DNA of 64,000 nt from Mycolicibacterium sp. CH28 (GTDB taxonomy: Bacteria > Actinomycetota > Actinomycetes > Mycobacteriales > Mycobacteriaceae), in assembly GCF_004745805.1 (NCBI RefSeq), contig NZ_SRLQ01000018.1, forward strand, positions 241,171 to 305,170, read 5' to 3'. The notes under the pieces were generated by a model. That model made no database searches and was not told the origin of the DNA. It saw only the letters and a program-made list of their open reading frames with translations. A program made the translations under genes and the position numbers. Each line of letters opens with the position of its first letter. The stretch's first letter is position 1. Shown piece by piece: positions 42,689 to 51,914 of this stretch.

Positions 42689-43645
42689 ATGGCCACCCAT
42701 CGAGCCGTCGACCTAGCGCTGCTGGGCGTGGCCGTCGTCTGGGGATCGAGCTACCTGGCGGCCAAGGACGTCGTCACCGCCGACACCGTCGTCGCGTTCC
42801 TGGTGATCCGGTTCGGCATCGCCGCGGCGGGTCTGGCGCTCATCCTGGCACCCCGGCTGGGCAGCCTCACCCGAGCCGAGCTCGGTCTGGGGGCGGTCTT
42901 CGGGGTGATCCTGAGCGCCATCTTCGGGTTGGAGACATTCGGGGTAAGCATGACGTCGGCGTCCAACGCCGGATTGATCATCGCCCTGACCATCGTCATG
43001 ACTCCGCTGCTCGAACGGTGGGTGCGCCACACCCACCTACCGCCGACGTTCTACGGGGCCGCCGTGATCGCGGTCGCCGGAGTCGGCTTGCTCACGCAGA
43101 ACGGCGCTACCACCGGGCCGCGCCTGGGTGATCTGCTGATCCTGCTGGCCGCTGTCGCCCGGGCCGTGCACGTCACCGTGATCGCCCACCTGTCGGCGCG
43201 CCGAACCGTGGACTCGGCGCGTGTCACCCTGGTCCAACTCGCCACGTGTCTGACGGTGTTCGTGACGCTGTCACTGGTCACCGGGCGCGGTGTCGTCGAC
43301 GTCGCTACCGACCTGCCCCTGCGCGGCTGGCTGATCACCGGCTATCTGGCGCTGGTGTGCACGGTGTTCGCCTTCGTCATCCAGATGTGGGCGGTGCGGC
43401 GCACCTCGTCGAGCCGGGTGAGCCTGCTGCTGGGCACCGAACCGCTGTGGGCGGCCGGCTTCGGCGTCATGATCGCCGGTGATCCGGTGACCGTCGTCGG
43501 TGCGGCCGGGGCGGGGCTGATCCTGCTCGGAACCAACTGGGGCAGGGTGATCGACTCCGATCGCCGGAACCAACCCCGATCCGAGGAAAACGAGATTGGC
43601 CTCACCGGGCCGTATCGCCCGCGGCGTGACCATGGGTGTCGTTGA
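42689..43645 (+). CDS. EamA/DMT-superfamily exporter (318 aa)
   Basis: About ten membrane spans with two EamA halves (VWGSSYLAAKDVV at the start; GTEPLWAAGFGVMIAG in the second). The ATG follows GGAG. The last 12 codons lie in a 47-bp fragment of GGDEF-gene sequence (43609-43655), so its present stop was supplied by foreign DNA. Probable amino acid or drug exporter under the adjacent LysR. Confidence 0.83.
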   Translation: MATHRAVDLALLGVAVVWGSSYLAAKDVVTADTVVAFLVIRFGIAAAGLALILAPRLGSLTRAELGLGAVFGVILSAIFGLETFGVSMTSASNAGLIIALTIVMTPLLERWVRHTHLPPTFYGAAVIAVAGVGLLTQNGATTGPRLGDLLILLAAVARAVHVTVIAHLSARRTVDSARVTLVQLATCLTVFVTLSLVTGRGVVDVATDLPLRGWLITGYLALVCTVFAFVIQMWAVRRTSSSRVSLLLGTEPLWAAGFGVMIAGDPVTVVGAAGAGLILLGTNWGRVIDSDRRNQPRSEENEIGLTGPYRPRRDHGCR

Positions 43646-43655
43646 GCTGTTTGAA
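43609..43655. repeat. 47-bp fragment of a GGDEF gene (left copy)
   Basis: 46 of 47 bases match 46193-46239, which on the minus strand encodes FKQLNDTHGHAAGDTA of the diguanylate cyclase. The two copies are in direct orientation, 2.5 kb apart, with the MPTR gene between. Confidence 0.8.
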
Positions 43656-43738
43656 AAAACCTGCCTTCTGCGCGCGTGGCAGCGCTGGACGCAGTACCGT
43701 CAGGGCGCTGTTCTTGTTTCCCCGAAGGAGGTCCGTCC

Positions 43739-45778
43739 GTGGCTATCGCTCAGGTGCGACGCCTCCGGTCGCATAAAGGCGAGCGGTTGTCGACAGAGGA
43801 GTTGTCGGCGCTGCGCTGGTTGTGGGTCGGTGCCGCCGCGGCTGGGGTGGGCCTGGCGGCGCTGACTGCGCCCGGACTCGCAGCCGCCGACACGGGCAGC
43901 ACGTCAGCGAAAACTGCTTCCCCGTCGTCTGAATCGGCGGGCCCGGTGAGTTCCATCCACAAGCGTTCAGGGACTGCACACCCGACGAGTCGCCCATCCT
44001 CGCCAGCGGCCACAGTTGCGAAAGCGCTGCCGGTTTCGTCGACCAATGCCACGCCGAAGGCCACTGCTGCGCAGGCGGCGGCGGGCTTCAACCTGGGCAT
44101 CGGCAACATCGGCAGCTACAACGTTGGCAGCGGCAATATCGGCAGCTACAACCTTGGTAGTGGGAATAGCGGCCCCACCGTCACCGGCGGCGGCAACCAC
44201 AATGTGGGCTTCGGTAACTACGGCTCCTACAACTTCGGTGCCGGCAACGGCAGCGCGGCCCTGCAATCGGCTACCTACCTGAACTATCCCGGCGCATCCA
44301 ACTACAACGTGGGCTTCGGCAACATCGGCGACCACAACATCGGTTTCAACAACGTTGGCACCGGCAACATCGGCTTTGGCAACGGAAATCTGATCAGCGC
44401 CGCAGTCGATGCCACCCCGTCCACATCGAATGTGGGCATCGGCAACATCGGCAGTCACAACTGGGGCATTAGCAACGTCGGTAACAACAACATCGGGTTC
44501 GGCAACGTCGGCAATAACAATATCGGCTTTGGGCTGGTCGGTGACAACCAAATTGGCATTGGTGGGTTAAACGCTATTGGTGTTGGGTGGAACTTCGGGT
44601 TGGGCAACAGCGGCAGCTTCAATATCGGGTTCGGCAATACCGGCAACGGCAACATTGGTTTTGGGAACACCGGCAACAACAACATCGGCATCGGCCTGAC
44701 CGGTGACAACCAAATTGGCTTCGGCGGGTGGAACTCCGGGGTGGGCAACAAAGGACTGTTCAACTCGGGCAGCGGCAACTCTGGCCTGTTCAACTCCGGC
44801 AGTAACAACGTGGGCGTCGCGAACACGGGTAGCGGAAACTGGGGCGCGGTCAATTCGGGAAATGTCAACACAGGCATCGGCAATGCCGGTGATGGCAATA
44901 CCGGCATGTTCAACTCGGGTAACACCAACACCGGTTCCCTCAACTCGGGCACTCTGAACGTGGGCTTCGGGAACTCCGGTACAGGTAACCTAGGCGCCTT
45001 GAACTCCGGTGGCAGTTACAAGTATCTGGGCCACAACATCGGCGTCTTCAATTCAGGTAACCACAACCTGGGCATGTTCAATGCGGGCTTCGGTAACCTG
45101 GGCGTTGCCAACGCGGGCGTCGACAATACCGGTGCCTTCAATTCTGGCGGTAACGGCCAGAATCCCCTCTTTTCCATGAATCAGGGCATCGGACAAGCCG
45201 GCAACACTGGATTCTTCAACTCGGGCTTCACTAATACCGGCTTGTTCAATTCGGGCACCAGCAACACCGGTCTGTGGAACTCAGGGCAGGTCAACACGGG
45301 CTTCGGTGGGACCGGTGTCCACACCGGCAACTCGGGCTGGGGCAACTCGGGCACGGGTAACTCCGGCTTTTTCAATTCGAGCGACTACAACTCGGGCTTC
45401 TTCAACTCCTCTAATAGCTCGGCCTACGGCGGCGGGTATAACTCGGGCTGGGGGAACTCCGGCGTCGGTGCATACAACACGGGTGTAGGCAACTCCAGCA
45501 GCGACGGCAAGAGCACAGGATTCTTCAACTACGGCGACAGCGGTGGCTTGTTCGTCGGTGTCCTGAACACGGGCGACCATAACGTCGGCGTGATGAACTC
45601 GGGCCACGACAGCACAGGCTTCTTCAACTCGGGCGACTACAGCTCTGGCGTAGCCAACTCGGGGAACGCGCACGGTACGAAAGGCCTGGGCAACTCGGGC
45701 TTCGAGAACTCGGGCATCCGAAATTCAGGTGGATTCAACGCGGGCGCTGGACAGTCAGGCTTCTTCACCTCGGCATGA
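43739..45778 (+). CDS. Exported MPTR pentapeptide-repeat protein without PPE domain (679 aa)
   Basis: GAAGGAGG ribosome-binding site 7 nt before the GTG. The N-terminus has a basic segment and a hydrophobic stretch ending TAPGLAAADTG, a Sec-type signal peptide. A Ser/Thr/Pro linker follows. From about residue 115 to the end, NxGxGNxG repeats dominate (IGNIGSYNVGSGNIG; later FNSGxxNTG), the MPTR motif of PPE proteins, but there is no PE or PPE domain. Probably a surface or secreted solenoid using Sec rather than ESX-5. Confidence 0.85.
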   Translation: MAIAQVRRLRSHKGERLSTEELSALRWLWVGAAAAGVGLAALTAPGLAAADTGSTSAKTASPSSESAGPVSSIHKRSGTAHPTSRPSSPAATVAKALPVSSTNATPKATAAQAAAGFNLGIGNIGSYNVGSGNIGSYNLGSGNSGPTVTGGGNHNVGFGNYGSYNFGAGNGSAALQSATYLNYPGASNYNVGFGNIGDHNIGFNNVGTGNIGFGNGNLISAAVDATPSTSNVGIGNIGSHNWGISNVGNNNIGFGNVGNNNIGFGLVGDNQIGIGGLNAIGVGWNFGLGNSGSFNIGFGNTGNGNIGFGNTGNNNIGIGLTGDNQIGFGGWNSGVGNKGLFNSGSGNSGLFNSGSNNVGVANTGSGNWGAVNSGNVNTGIGNAGDGNTGMFNSGNTNTGSLNSGTLNVGFGNSGTGNLGALNSGGSYKYLGHNIGVFNSGNHNLGMFNAGFGNLGVANAGVDNTGAFNSGGNGQNPLFSMNQGIGQAGNTGFFNSGFTNTGLFNSGTSNTGLWNSGQVNTGFGGTGVHTGNSGWGNSGTGNSGFFNSSDYNSGFFNSSNSSAYGGGYNSGWGNSGVGAYNTGVGNSSSDGKSTGFFNYGDSGGLFVGVLNTGDHNVGVMNSGHDSTGFFNSGDYSSGVANSGNAHGTKGLGNSGFENSGIRNSGGFNAGAGQSGFFTSA

Positions 45779-45858
45779 CGTCTGGTCCGCCTGCGGCCGG
45801 AAGCGGCCCCCGATCCGAGGACACGCTGGTGTGGCCAATCTCGTTGAATCACAGACTC

Positions 45859-46950
45859 TTACGCGATGGGTGGCGCTTCGGTAAAGTGGCAGACCTGGTT
45901 GCCGCCGGCACGTTTGGCCCGGTACATGGCCGTGTCCGCCGCCTTGATCAGGTCGTCGATGAGCTGCATGGTGGGGATAGCTGAGCGGTCGTCCAGAAGG
46001 GTGCTCGCGGTGCCGATGCTTGCGGTCAGCCCGGCCGGGATGTCGGCGATCGCTTGCCGCAGCCGTTCGGCGGTGTTCGCCGGCTCGGGATGGCGTGCGA
46101 CATCGGCGATGAGAAACTCCTCGCCGCCAGCCCGGCCGATGATCGCAGTGCGGCGGCTGTTCTGTTCCAGGGCCGCGCTGACGTGGATCAGAGCCGTATC
46201 GCCCGCGGCGTGACCGTGGGTGTCGTTGAGCTGTTTGAAGCGGTCAAGGTCGATCATCGTGACAACCAGGTGGACGCTCTCGCTGCGGGGCCGCGTCATC
46301 AGCTCGTAGACCGACTGGCGGAAGGAGCGCCGATTGTGCAGTCCGGTCAGCGGGTCGAGCGAAGACAGCCGCAGATCTGAACGCAATGTGTGCACGAGCG
46401 AGTGGATTCCAAACGGCACCCCGACGTTCAGCACGGCCACGGTGATGACGGCAGCGCCTGCCAGGGCGATGTCGCCGGTAGCCGCGATCAGTCGGACTGT
46501 GAGGACAGCCGAGCAAACCGCGGCCACCGCGAAGTTGAGGACGACCTCGTTGAGGGTGTGGAAATAGGCGACGAATCCGCCGATGATGGCGAACGTCGTA
46601 CACCCCGCCAGACCCGGGTACGGATTGGAGAGCGACAGACACGCCGCAGCGATCGCGACGGTCGAGACCTGCGAGAACAGAACCGATTGTCGACGGGTCG
46701 GCCATCGAACAAGCCACAGCAACCCGCTGATCGCTCCCAAACCCGCCGCGGCCAGACACACCGTCCTCGTCAAACGCGTGTCGGGACCCGACGGGCTCCA
46801 GATCATGGCAATGGGCAACGTGGCCAGCAGGACAGTGCAGCCGAAGGTGGCTGCGCGCCAGGTCGTCTGCAGCTCGCGGTCGTTCAGGTAGGCACTGAAC
46901 CAGTCGAACTGATCGGATCCGCGACTCGTTCCGAATGTCCGCCAAGCCAT
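45859..46950 (-). CDS. Membrane-anchored GGDEF diguanylate cyclase 1 (363 aa)
   Basis: Six hydrophobic segments in residues about 35-195 are followed by DPLTGLHNRRSFRQS, DLDRFKQLNDTHGHAAGD and an active-site GGEEF (RAGGEEFL). It should make cyclic di-GMP from two GTP. No RxxD inhibitory site is obvious. It is a close paralogue of the 53762-54871 protein. Confidence 0.88.
   Translation of the reverse strand: MAWRTFGTSRGSDQFDWFSAYLNDRELQTTWRAATFGCTVLLATLPIAMIWSPSGPDTRLTRTVCLAAAGLGAISGLLWLVRWPTRRQSVLFSQVSTVAIAAACLSLSNPYPGLAGCTTFAIIGGFVAYFHTLNEVVLNFAVAAVCSAVLTVRLIAATGDIALAGAAVITVAVLNVGVPFGIHSLVHTLRSDLRLSSLDPLTGLHNRRSFRQSVYELMTRPRSESVHLVVTMIDLDRFKQLNDTHGHAAGDTALIHVSAALEQNSRRTAIIGRAGGEEFLIADVARHPEPANTAERLRQAIADIPAGLTASIGTASTLLDDRSAIPTMQLIDDLIKAADTAMYRAKRAGGNQVCHFTEAPPIA
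46193..46239. repeat. 47-bp segment shared with 43609-43655 (right copy)
   Basis: Lies within the GGDEF1 gene; one mismatch to the left copy. Confidence 0.8.
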
Positions 46951-47111
46951 TCGCCACTCCCGCGTCTCGGGCGGGGAAAGCGAACCATCCGGAAGGTGTT
47001 AAGGCCAGCTAGTTGGTTGTCCGCCGCGAACTCAGATTCTAGCGTCAGGGACGGGTCAGTGATTGCGTGGTCAACCTCGTCCTGTGCATGGAGGTCGTCG
47101 ACAAGCCTCGC

Positions 47112-48542
47112 TCAGCCCACGCCCTCGAGGATGTCGGTCTCGGTCTGCCCGATCCGCGCGATGACCTCCGGGGCAGTCCGCTTGAGCTGATAGAACCGGA
47201 CCAACGCTAGGGCCATCGTCGCGAGGAACAGGTACGGCAGGATGTTCAGCGGGTACGCCGGTACTGGGTAGACGTTGGCGAAGAACGTGTACGCCATGGC
47301 GGTCACCGCCACGATCGCCGCCGTCCACACCAGCTTGTTGGGCATGCCGGCGCGCTTGGTGTAGGCCACGCAGGCGATGGCGACCAACGCGTAGGCGACC
47401 ATGTAGCCGTAGGTGCCATAGGTGTCCACCCACACCACGATGTTCATCGGTTGCACGCCGAGTGCCAGCAAGATGACATCGAGAACGATCGCCGCTGGGC
47501 CGGCGATGAGCAGCACCCGGTGCGGAGTCAGATGCATCTCGTGGGTGCGGCCGAAGTGCTCGGCCACCACCCCCTCCTTGCCCATGACGTAGACGATCCG
47601 GCCGACGACGTTCAGCGGCGCTACCACGACGGCGAAGAAGGACGCCCCGACGCCGAAGGTCAGGATGGGGGTGAACCAGGACGGCATGCCGATCATGGTG
47701 GCGATGTCCTGCAGGGGGCTGGCGCTCTCGCCCAGACCCTGCTTGAGCAGGGCGATTTGGGTGTAGGCGGCGAACACGTAGAGCACCCCCACCACGATCG
47801 CGCTCCAGATGATGGCCCGCGGAATGGCGGTGTAGGGGTTGCGGGCCTCCCGGCCCAGCGCGTCGGCCGAAGAGAAGCCCACGAAGCCGAGGATGCCCAG
47901 CACCATGCCGACGGCCACACCCTGCGCCGGAACGTCCGACAGCGAGAACTGCGCCGGGTCCCAGGCGGCCGGCCCCGCCCACACCAGTGCGAGTACCAGC
48001 AGGATCGTGATGATCGTGACCGAGATCAGCTCCAGCACAAGCGATACGCGGGCCGAGAGCCGGATGCCGCGGATGGTGAACAGCGTCGCCAGCCCACCCA
48101 GGACTACGGCCAGCACAATCTGCCAGCCCGTGCCCGCCACCGGCAGACCGAGCAACACCAGGAAGTCACTGGCGTAGGAGACCGCGCCGCCGAGTGAGCC
48201 CGCCGCGATCCCCCAACAGCCGATCAGCAGGGCCACCCCGGCCAAGTAGGCGCCGAACGGCCCGAGCCCCTTGGCGACGTAGGTGTAGAGCGAACCCGCC
48301 GAGGCGTTGCGCCGGGCGAAGACCACCACGCAGTAGCCGACGGCCAGGATCACCACGGTGGCCAAGGCGAACGACAGGATGGTGGCGTTGCCCGCACTGA
48401 GATAGATCGCAGCGGCGGTGAAGGCGATCACTGCGCTGGGCGCGATGTTGGCGATCGCCTGGGCGGCCAGTTCGGGACCCGACATGACGCCGCGGCGCAG
48501 GCCCGCGTCAGTGGGAGCCGCAGTCTTGGGGCTGGTCGACAT
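47112..48542 (-). CDS. APC-family amino acid permease (476 aa)
   Basis: About twelve membrane segments, APC signature near the N-terminus (ELAAQAIANIAPSAVIAFTA) and the conserved GFVGFSSADALGREARNP. The ATG at 48542 has GAGGAG upstream. It lies 42 bp downstream of the alcohol dehydrogenase gene on the same strand, probably as one operon controlled by the PucR regulator. Substrate is probably an amine or amino acid whose breakdown needs the dehydrogenase. Confidence 0.86.
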   Translation of the reverse strand: MSTSPKTAAPTDAGLRRGVMSGPELAAQAIANIAPSAVIAFTAAAIYLSAGNATILSFALATVVILAVGYCVVVFARRNASAGSLYTYVAKGLGPFGAYLAGVALLIGCWGIAAGSLGGAVSYASDFLVLLGLPVAGTGWQIVLAVVLGGLATLFTIRGIRLSARVSLVLELISVTIITILLVLALVWAGPAAWDPAQFSLSDVPAQGVAVGMVLGILGFVGFSSADALGREARNPYTAIPRAIIWSAIVVGVLYVFAAYTQIALLKQGLGESASPLQDIATMIGMPSWFTPILTFGVGASFFAVVVAPLNVVGRIVYVMGKEGVVAEHFGRTHEMHLTPHRVLLIAGPAAIVLDVILLALGVQPMNIVVWVDTYGTYGYMVAYALVAIACVAYTKRAGMPNKLVWTAAIVAVTAMAYTFFANVYPVPAYPLNILPYLFLATMALALVRFYQLKRTAPEVIARIGQTETDILEGVG

Positions 48543-48584
48543 GGTGGATGCTCCTCTAGGAGAGATCGGGAAAGTGGTTGGGGC

Positions 48585-49682
48585 TCAGGGGATGAGGAGG
48601 GTGCGCAGGGCCTCGCCGGACTCCAGGTCGTCGAACGCGGCGGCCGCTTCGGACAGTGGGCGGCGCGCCCACACCAGCGGGTCGAGCTTGAGCTGGCCGT
48701 CCATGTAGCGGTCGACCAGAGCAGGGATGTCGATCGAGGGACGGACCGAGCCGTAGTTGGAACCCAGGATGCGCTGGTCGGCTTCGGCGAGCACCAGGGG
48801 CTCGAAGGTCGCCTTGGCGCCGGTCGGCGGCAGGCCGACGATCACCGCGGCCCCGCCGAGGCCCAGCATCTGGATGGCCTGTTCGGTGGTCTTGGTGTGG
48901 CCGAACGCGTCGAAGGCGTAGTCGACGCCGTCGGGCACCAGGGCGAGGAGCTGTTCGACGGCGTCACCGGCGGGTGCGACGATGCGGTCGGTCGCGCCGA
49001 GTTGCATGGCCAGCTGGGTCTTCTCGGTCAGCACGTCGATGGCGATGATCCGCTCGGCCCCAGCCAGCTTCGCGCCCTGCACGACGTTGAGTCCGACACC
49101 GCCGCAACCGATTACCGCGACGGTGGCACCGGGCTCGACGGCGGCGGTGTTGAGCACGGCACCGACGCCGGTGGCGACCGCGCAGCCCACCAAGGCGATG
49201 ACGTCCAGGGGCGCGTCGTCGCGGACCTTGACCGCACCGGAGGCGGGCACCACGACTTCTTCGGCGAAGGAGGACACACCCAGGTAGTGGTGCAGCGGTT
49301 CGCCGTCGCGTGAGAGCCGGGAGGTGCCGTCGAACAACACGCCCTTGGGCCCGACCACCGTGGCCACCTTCTGGCAGCGAGCCTCGTGTCCGGACCGGCA
49401 GTAGCGGCACTCACCGCACGGCGGCACCCACGACAGCACCACGTGATCGCCGACCGCCAGCGAGGTCACACCCTCGCCGAGTTCGACGACGACGCCGGAA
49501 CCTTCGTGGCCCATCACCAGGGGCGCGGGCGCCTGCCAGTCGCCGTGCTTGACGTGCAGATCCGAGTGGCACACCCCGGCCGCGGCGATCTTGACCCGAA
49601 CCTCGCCCGCCTTGGGGCCTGCGAGCTGCACATCGGTGTGCTCGATGGGGGTGTGGTGGTCACGGAAGACGATCGCTTTCAC
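48585..49682 (-). CDS. Zinc-dependent alcohol dehydrogenase (365 aa)
   Basis: The GTG at 49682 (AAGGAA upstream) starts MKAIVFRDHHTPIEHTDVQL. Catalytic zinc ligands are Cys38 and His59-Glu60; structural zinc Cys89, 92, 95 and 103 (CGECRYCRSGHEARC); and NAD fold VIGCGGVGLNVVQGAK. Resembles mycothiol-dependent or class-III-like MDR dehydrogenases. It is divergent from a PucR regulator and followed by a permease. Confidence 0.88.
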   Translation of the reverse strand: MKAIVFRDHHTPIEHTDVQLAGPKAGEVRVKIAAAGVCHSDLHVKHGDWQAPAPLVMGHEGSGVVVELGEGVTSLAVGDHVVLSWVPPCGECRYCRSGHEARCQKVATVVGPKGVLFDGTSRLSRDGEPLHHYLGVSSFAEEVVVPASGAVKVRDDAPLDVIALVGCAVATGVGAVLNTAAVEPGATVAVIGCGGVGLNVVQGAKLAGAERIIAIDVLTEKTQLAMQLGATDRIVAPAGDAVEQLLALVPDGVDYAFDAFGHTKTTEQAIQMLGLGGAAVIVGLPPTGAKATFEPLVLAEADQRILGSNYGSVRPSIDIPALVDRYMDGQLKLDPLVWARRPLSEAAAAFDDLESGEALRTLLIP

Positions 49683-49753
49683 GGGATTCCTTGCTGGCTG
49701 GACAACGAGCGATGAACGCATCGAATGCTAAAGAGCGAATGGATCTGACGGCA

Positions 49754-49801
49754 GTGTGAAAATGTGTGAATGAAGTCGTCTAAGTAGCGATTTTGTACAC
49801 T
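49754..49801 (+). promoter_or_regulatory. PucR/adh divergent control region
   Basis: A direct repeat GTGTGAA occurs at 49754-49760 and 49764-49770 (10-bp period), and TACACT at 49796-49801 lies 6 nt before the pucR ATG (leaderless promoter). The repeat is a candidate regulator site. Confidence 0.45.
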
Positions 49802-49807
49802 GCACGG

Positions 49808-51277
49808 ATGGCGTATGACGTGCGTGCCATCGCCGCGTTCCTGGCAAGTGAGCTGGCCGTGGGGCGCGTGGACGGGGCCGTCGTCGTCGACGACGCCATC
49901 CGGCTGGCGCAGCTGGTGGTCGCCAGCCCGCCCGGGTTCGCCACCCTGGTGGTCGGCACGCCCGACGGGTTCGCCGACGCCCTGGCCGACGGATCGCACC
50001 AGGAAGCACTGGCCACTTGCGTCGCGGTCGTCGCCGGTGGGGACGCCGGGCCCTGCCTGACCGACGCGTTCGCCGAAGCGGACATCACCGCGATCTTCGT
50101 GCCCGAGATCCCCGCCGAAGTCGTGTATGCCACCCTGGCCGCCCGCATCGCCACGGACCAGGCCGCCGAAGACCGGCGCGTCACCACCGGAACCAAGGTG
50201 CTGACCCAGGTCGCCCGCCGCGGCGGCGTGGTCGCGGTGGTGGCCGAACTGGCGCATCGCATCGACGGCTGGGCCGTCCTGCTCGATGCCGGTGGCGAGG
50301 TGATCACCACCGCCGGGGCGGGTGGGCTGCACGTGCGTGACGCCGCCGCGGTGGCCTTCCACCGTCCCGTGCGCGTGCGGCACCCGGGCCTGCAGGTCCA
50401 TCCGGTGGGTCAGGGCGAAGACATCAGCGCGCACTTGGTGATCGGCGCGCGGGGGCCGACCAGCCGCAGCCGGGACCTGGCCTCGCAGGCCGCGGCACTG
50501 CTGGATCTGCTGTTGCGCACGGCAGATGACCCGGCCACCGAGCGACTGGGCCGGGAAGTCATGATGTCGACATTGCTGCGCGGCGGCCCGGAAGCCTCGG
50601 CGCTCCTGCGGCGCTGGGGAGTTCACGAAACCTCACTGACCGCATTCGCGGTGGCCTCGCGATCGCGCGCCATCGACCCCGAACGGCTGGCGATCCGCTG
50701 GCTGGATGACCTTGGCGCCGTTCATGTTCTGGCCGAAGAACGCGGCAGGGTGCTCGGGTTCATCCGTGACGACCGTGCCGCCGATCTGGCCGCGATCGTC
50801 GAAGGCCTCAGCGGTGACGCGCGGATGCCGCTGCGGCTGGGCATCGGCTCGCCGGCCAAGGCGCAGGTGCTGGCCCGGTCGGCGGCCGAGGCCAGGCACG
50901 CCCTGGAAGTGGCTGTGGTGGATGCCCGTTCGGTGGTGTGGTACCGATCGCTGGCGACGGTGAGCTATGTGCTGGAGCATCTGGACGACAGCGCGACCAC
51001 CCGCATCGCCGCGGTGCTCGACCCGCTTCGTGACGAGGAAGGCCGGCACGGACCGCTGACCCGGACGCTGGAGATCTATCTGGCCGAACACGGGGTGTGG
51101 GGCGCGACCGCGACGCGGTTGCGGGTGCACCGGCAGACCCTTGCCAGCCGGATCCGGCGGATCGAGGAGCTGACCGGGATGTCCATGGCCAACCCCGACG
51201 ATCGGGCCACCGCATGGCTGGCTATCCGGGCGCTGCAAACCACTGCCGCCAGCGGCGACCCGGTGAAGTCCAACTAG
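49808..51277 (+). CDS. PucR-family transcriptional regulator (489 aa)
   Basis: Residues about 10-140 form a PucR-type N-terminal domain, followed by a GAF/CdaR-like middle, and the C-terminal HTH_30 helix pair TRTLEIYLAEHGVWGATATR with VHRQTLASRIRRIEELTG. Such proteins control purine, amine and proline catabolism. Divergent from adh-permease; its 3' end overlaps the convergent cold-shock-like gene by 4 bp. Confidence 0.85.
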   Translation: MAYDVRAIAAFLASELAVGRVDGAVVVDDAIRLAQLVVASPPGFATLVVGTPDGFADALADGSHQEALATCVAVVAGGDAGPCLTDAFAEADITAIFVPEIPAEVVYATLAARIATDQAAEDRRVTTGTKVLTQVARRGGVVAVVAELAHRIDGWAVLLDAGGEVITTAGAGGLHVRDAAAVAFHRPVRVRHPGLQVHPVGQGEDISAHLVIGARGPTSRSRDLASQAAALLDLLLRTADDPATERLGREVMMSTLLRGGPEASALLRRWGVHETSLTAFAVASRSRAIDPERLAIRWLDDLGAVHVLAEERGRVLGFIRDDRAADLAAIVEGLSGDARMPLRLGIGSPAKAQVLARSAAEARHALEVAVVDARSVVWYRSLATVSYVLEHLDDSATTRIAAVLDPLRDEEGRHGPLTRTLEIYLAEHGVWGATATRLRVHRQTLASRIRRIEELTGMSMANPDDRATAWLAIRALQTTAASGDPVKSN

Positions 51278-51648
51278 TCGGGCTGCTGCTCGGGACCTAT
51301 CTGAAGGCTGATTCCGCGGGGATGGTCATGGTCACCGGCCGGGTAGCGGCCGACGACCCGATGCGGTGCTTGGCGCCCACGGGGCCGAGCGGTGATGGCG
51401 CGGAAGGAGTAACCGTCCTGGCCCCCGGGAAACGCGGTGGGCTCCCAGGCGAAGTCCACGGTTTCGCCCTCGAACACCTCGCGGTAGCCCCCGGACACCT
51501 GGACGACTTCACCGGGGCCCGGCGGCGGGATCCCGTCGTTCCACAGGTCGGCGAAGTGGACCCAGCAGCCACCCGGGGTGTCGGGGGAATCGATGACTCC
51601 CCACCCTTCCTCGCCATGCCACTCGCGCACCGTCCCCACTGACTGCAT
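51274..51648 (-). CDS. Cold-shock-domain-like protein (124 aa)
   Basis: GTVREWHGEEGWGVIDSPDT then CWVHFADLWNDG follows the CSD pattern (strand 1-RNP1-RNP2) and FEGETVDFAWE closes the barrel. The C-terminal 40 residues (RPRGRQAPHRVVGRYPAGDH) are basic and disordered. A single-stranded nucleic-acid binder is likely. ATG at 51648. Confidence 0.7.
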   Translation of the reverse strand: MQSVGTVREWHGEEGWGVIDSPDTPGGCWVHFADLWNDGIPPPGPGEVVQVSGGYREVFEGETVDFAWEPTAFPGGQDGYSFRAITARPRGRQAPHRVVGRYPAGDHDHPRGISLQIGPEQQPD

Positions 51649-51914
51649 GTTCTGACCCTAGCCAGCGCCGGTAGTGCAGGAAACGCCTTTATTGACGGCG
51701 CAGCACTAGTTCCTTGTGGCGACAAGGACTTCCAGGGTGACAGGTTCGGTGAAGCTTCATGCGTATGGTGTCCCCATCGTCGGCCACTCGGTAACAGCGA
51801 ACAACGCTCATACTGGTGACTATGGCGACGCGCGCACGGAATGAGGCGACGGCGCCGCGGGCTTTTCCGGCGGAGCAGATGCTTGTCGTGCTCAATGTGG
51901 ATTGATTCGCGGTC

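Noticed and set aside
44090..45770. Regular repeats that might be read as a CRISPR or satellite array
   Set aside because: They are coding repeats of the NxGxGNxG type in one long frame with a variable period and no spacers.
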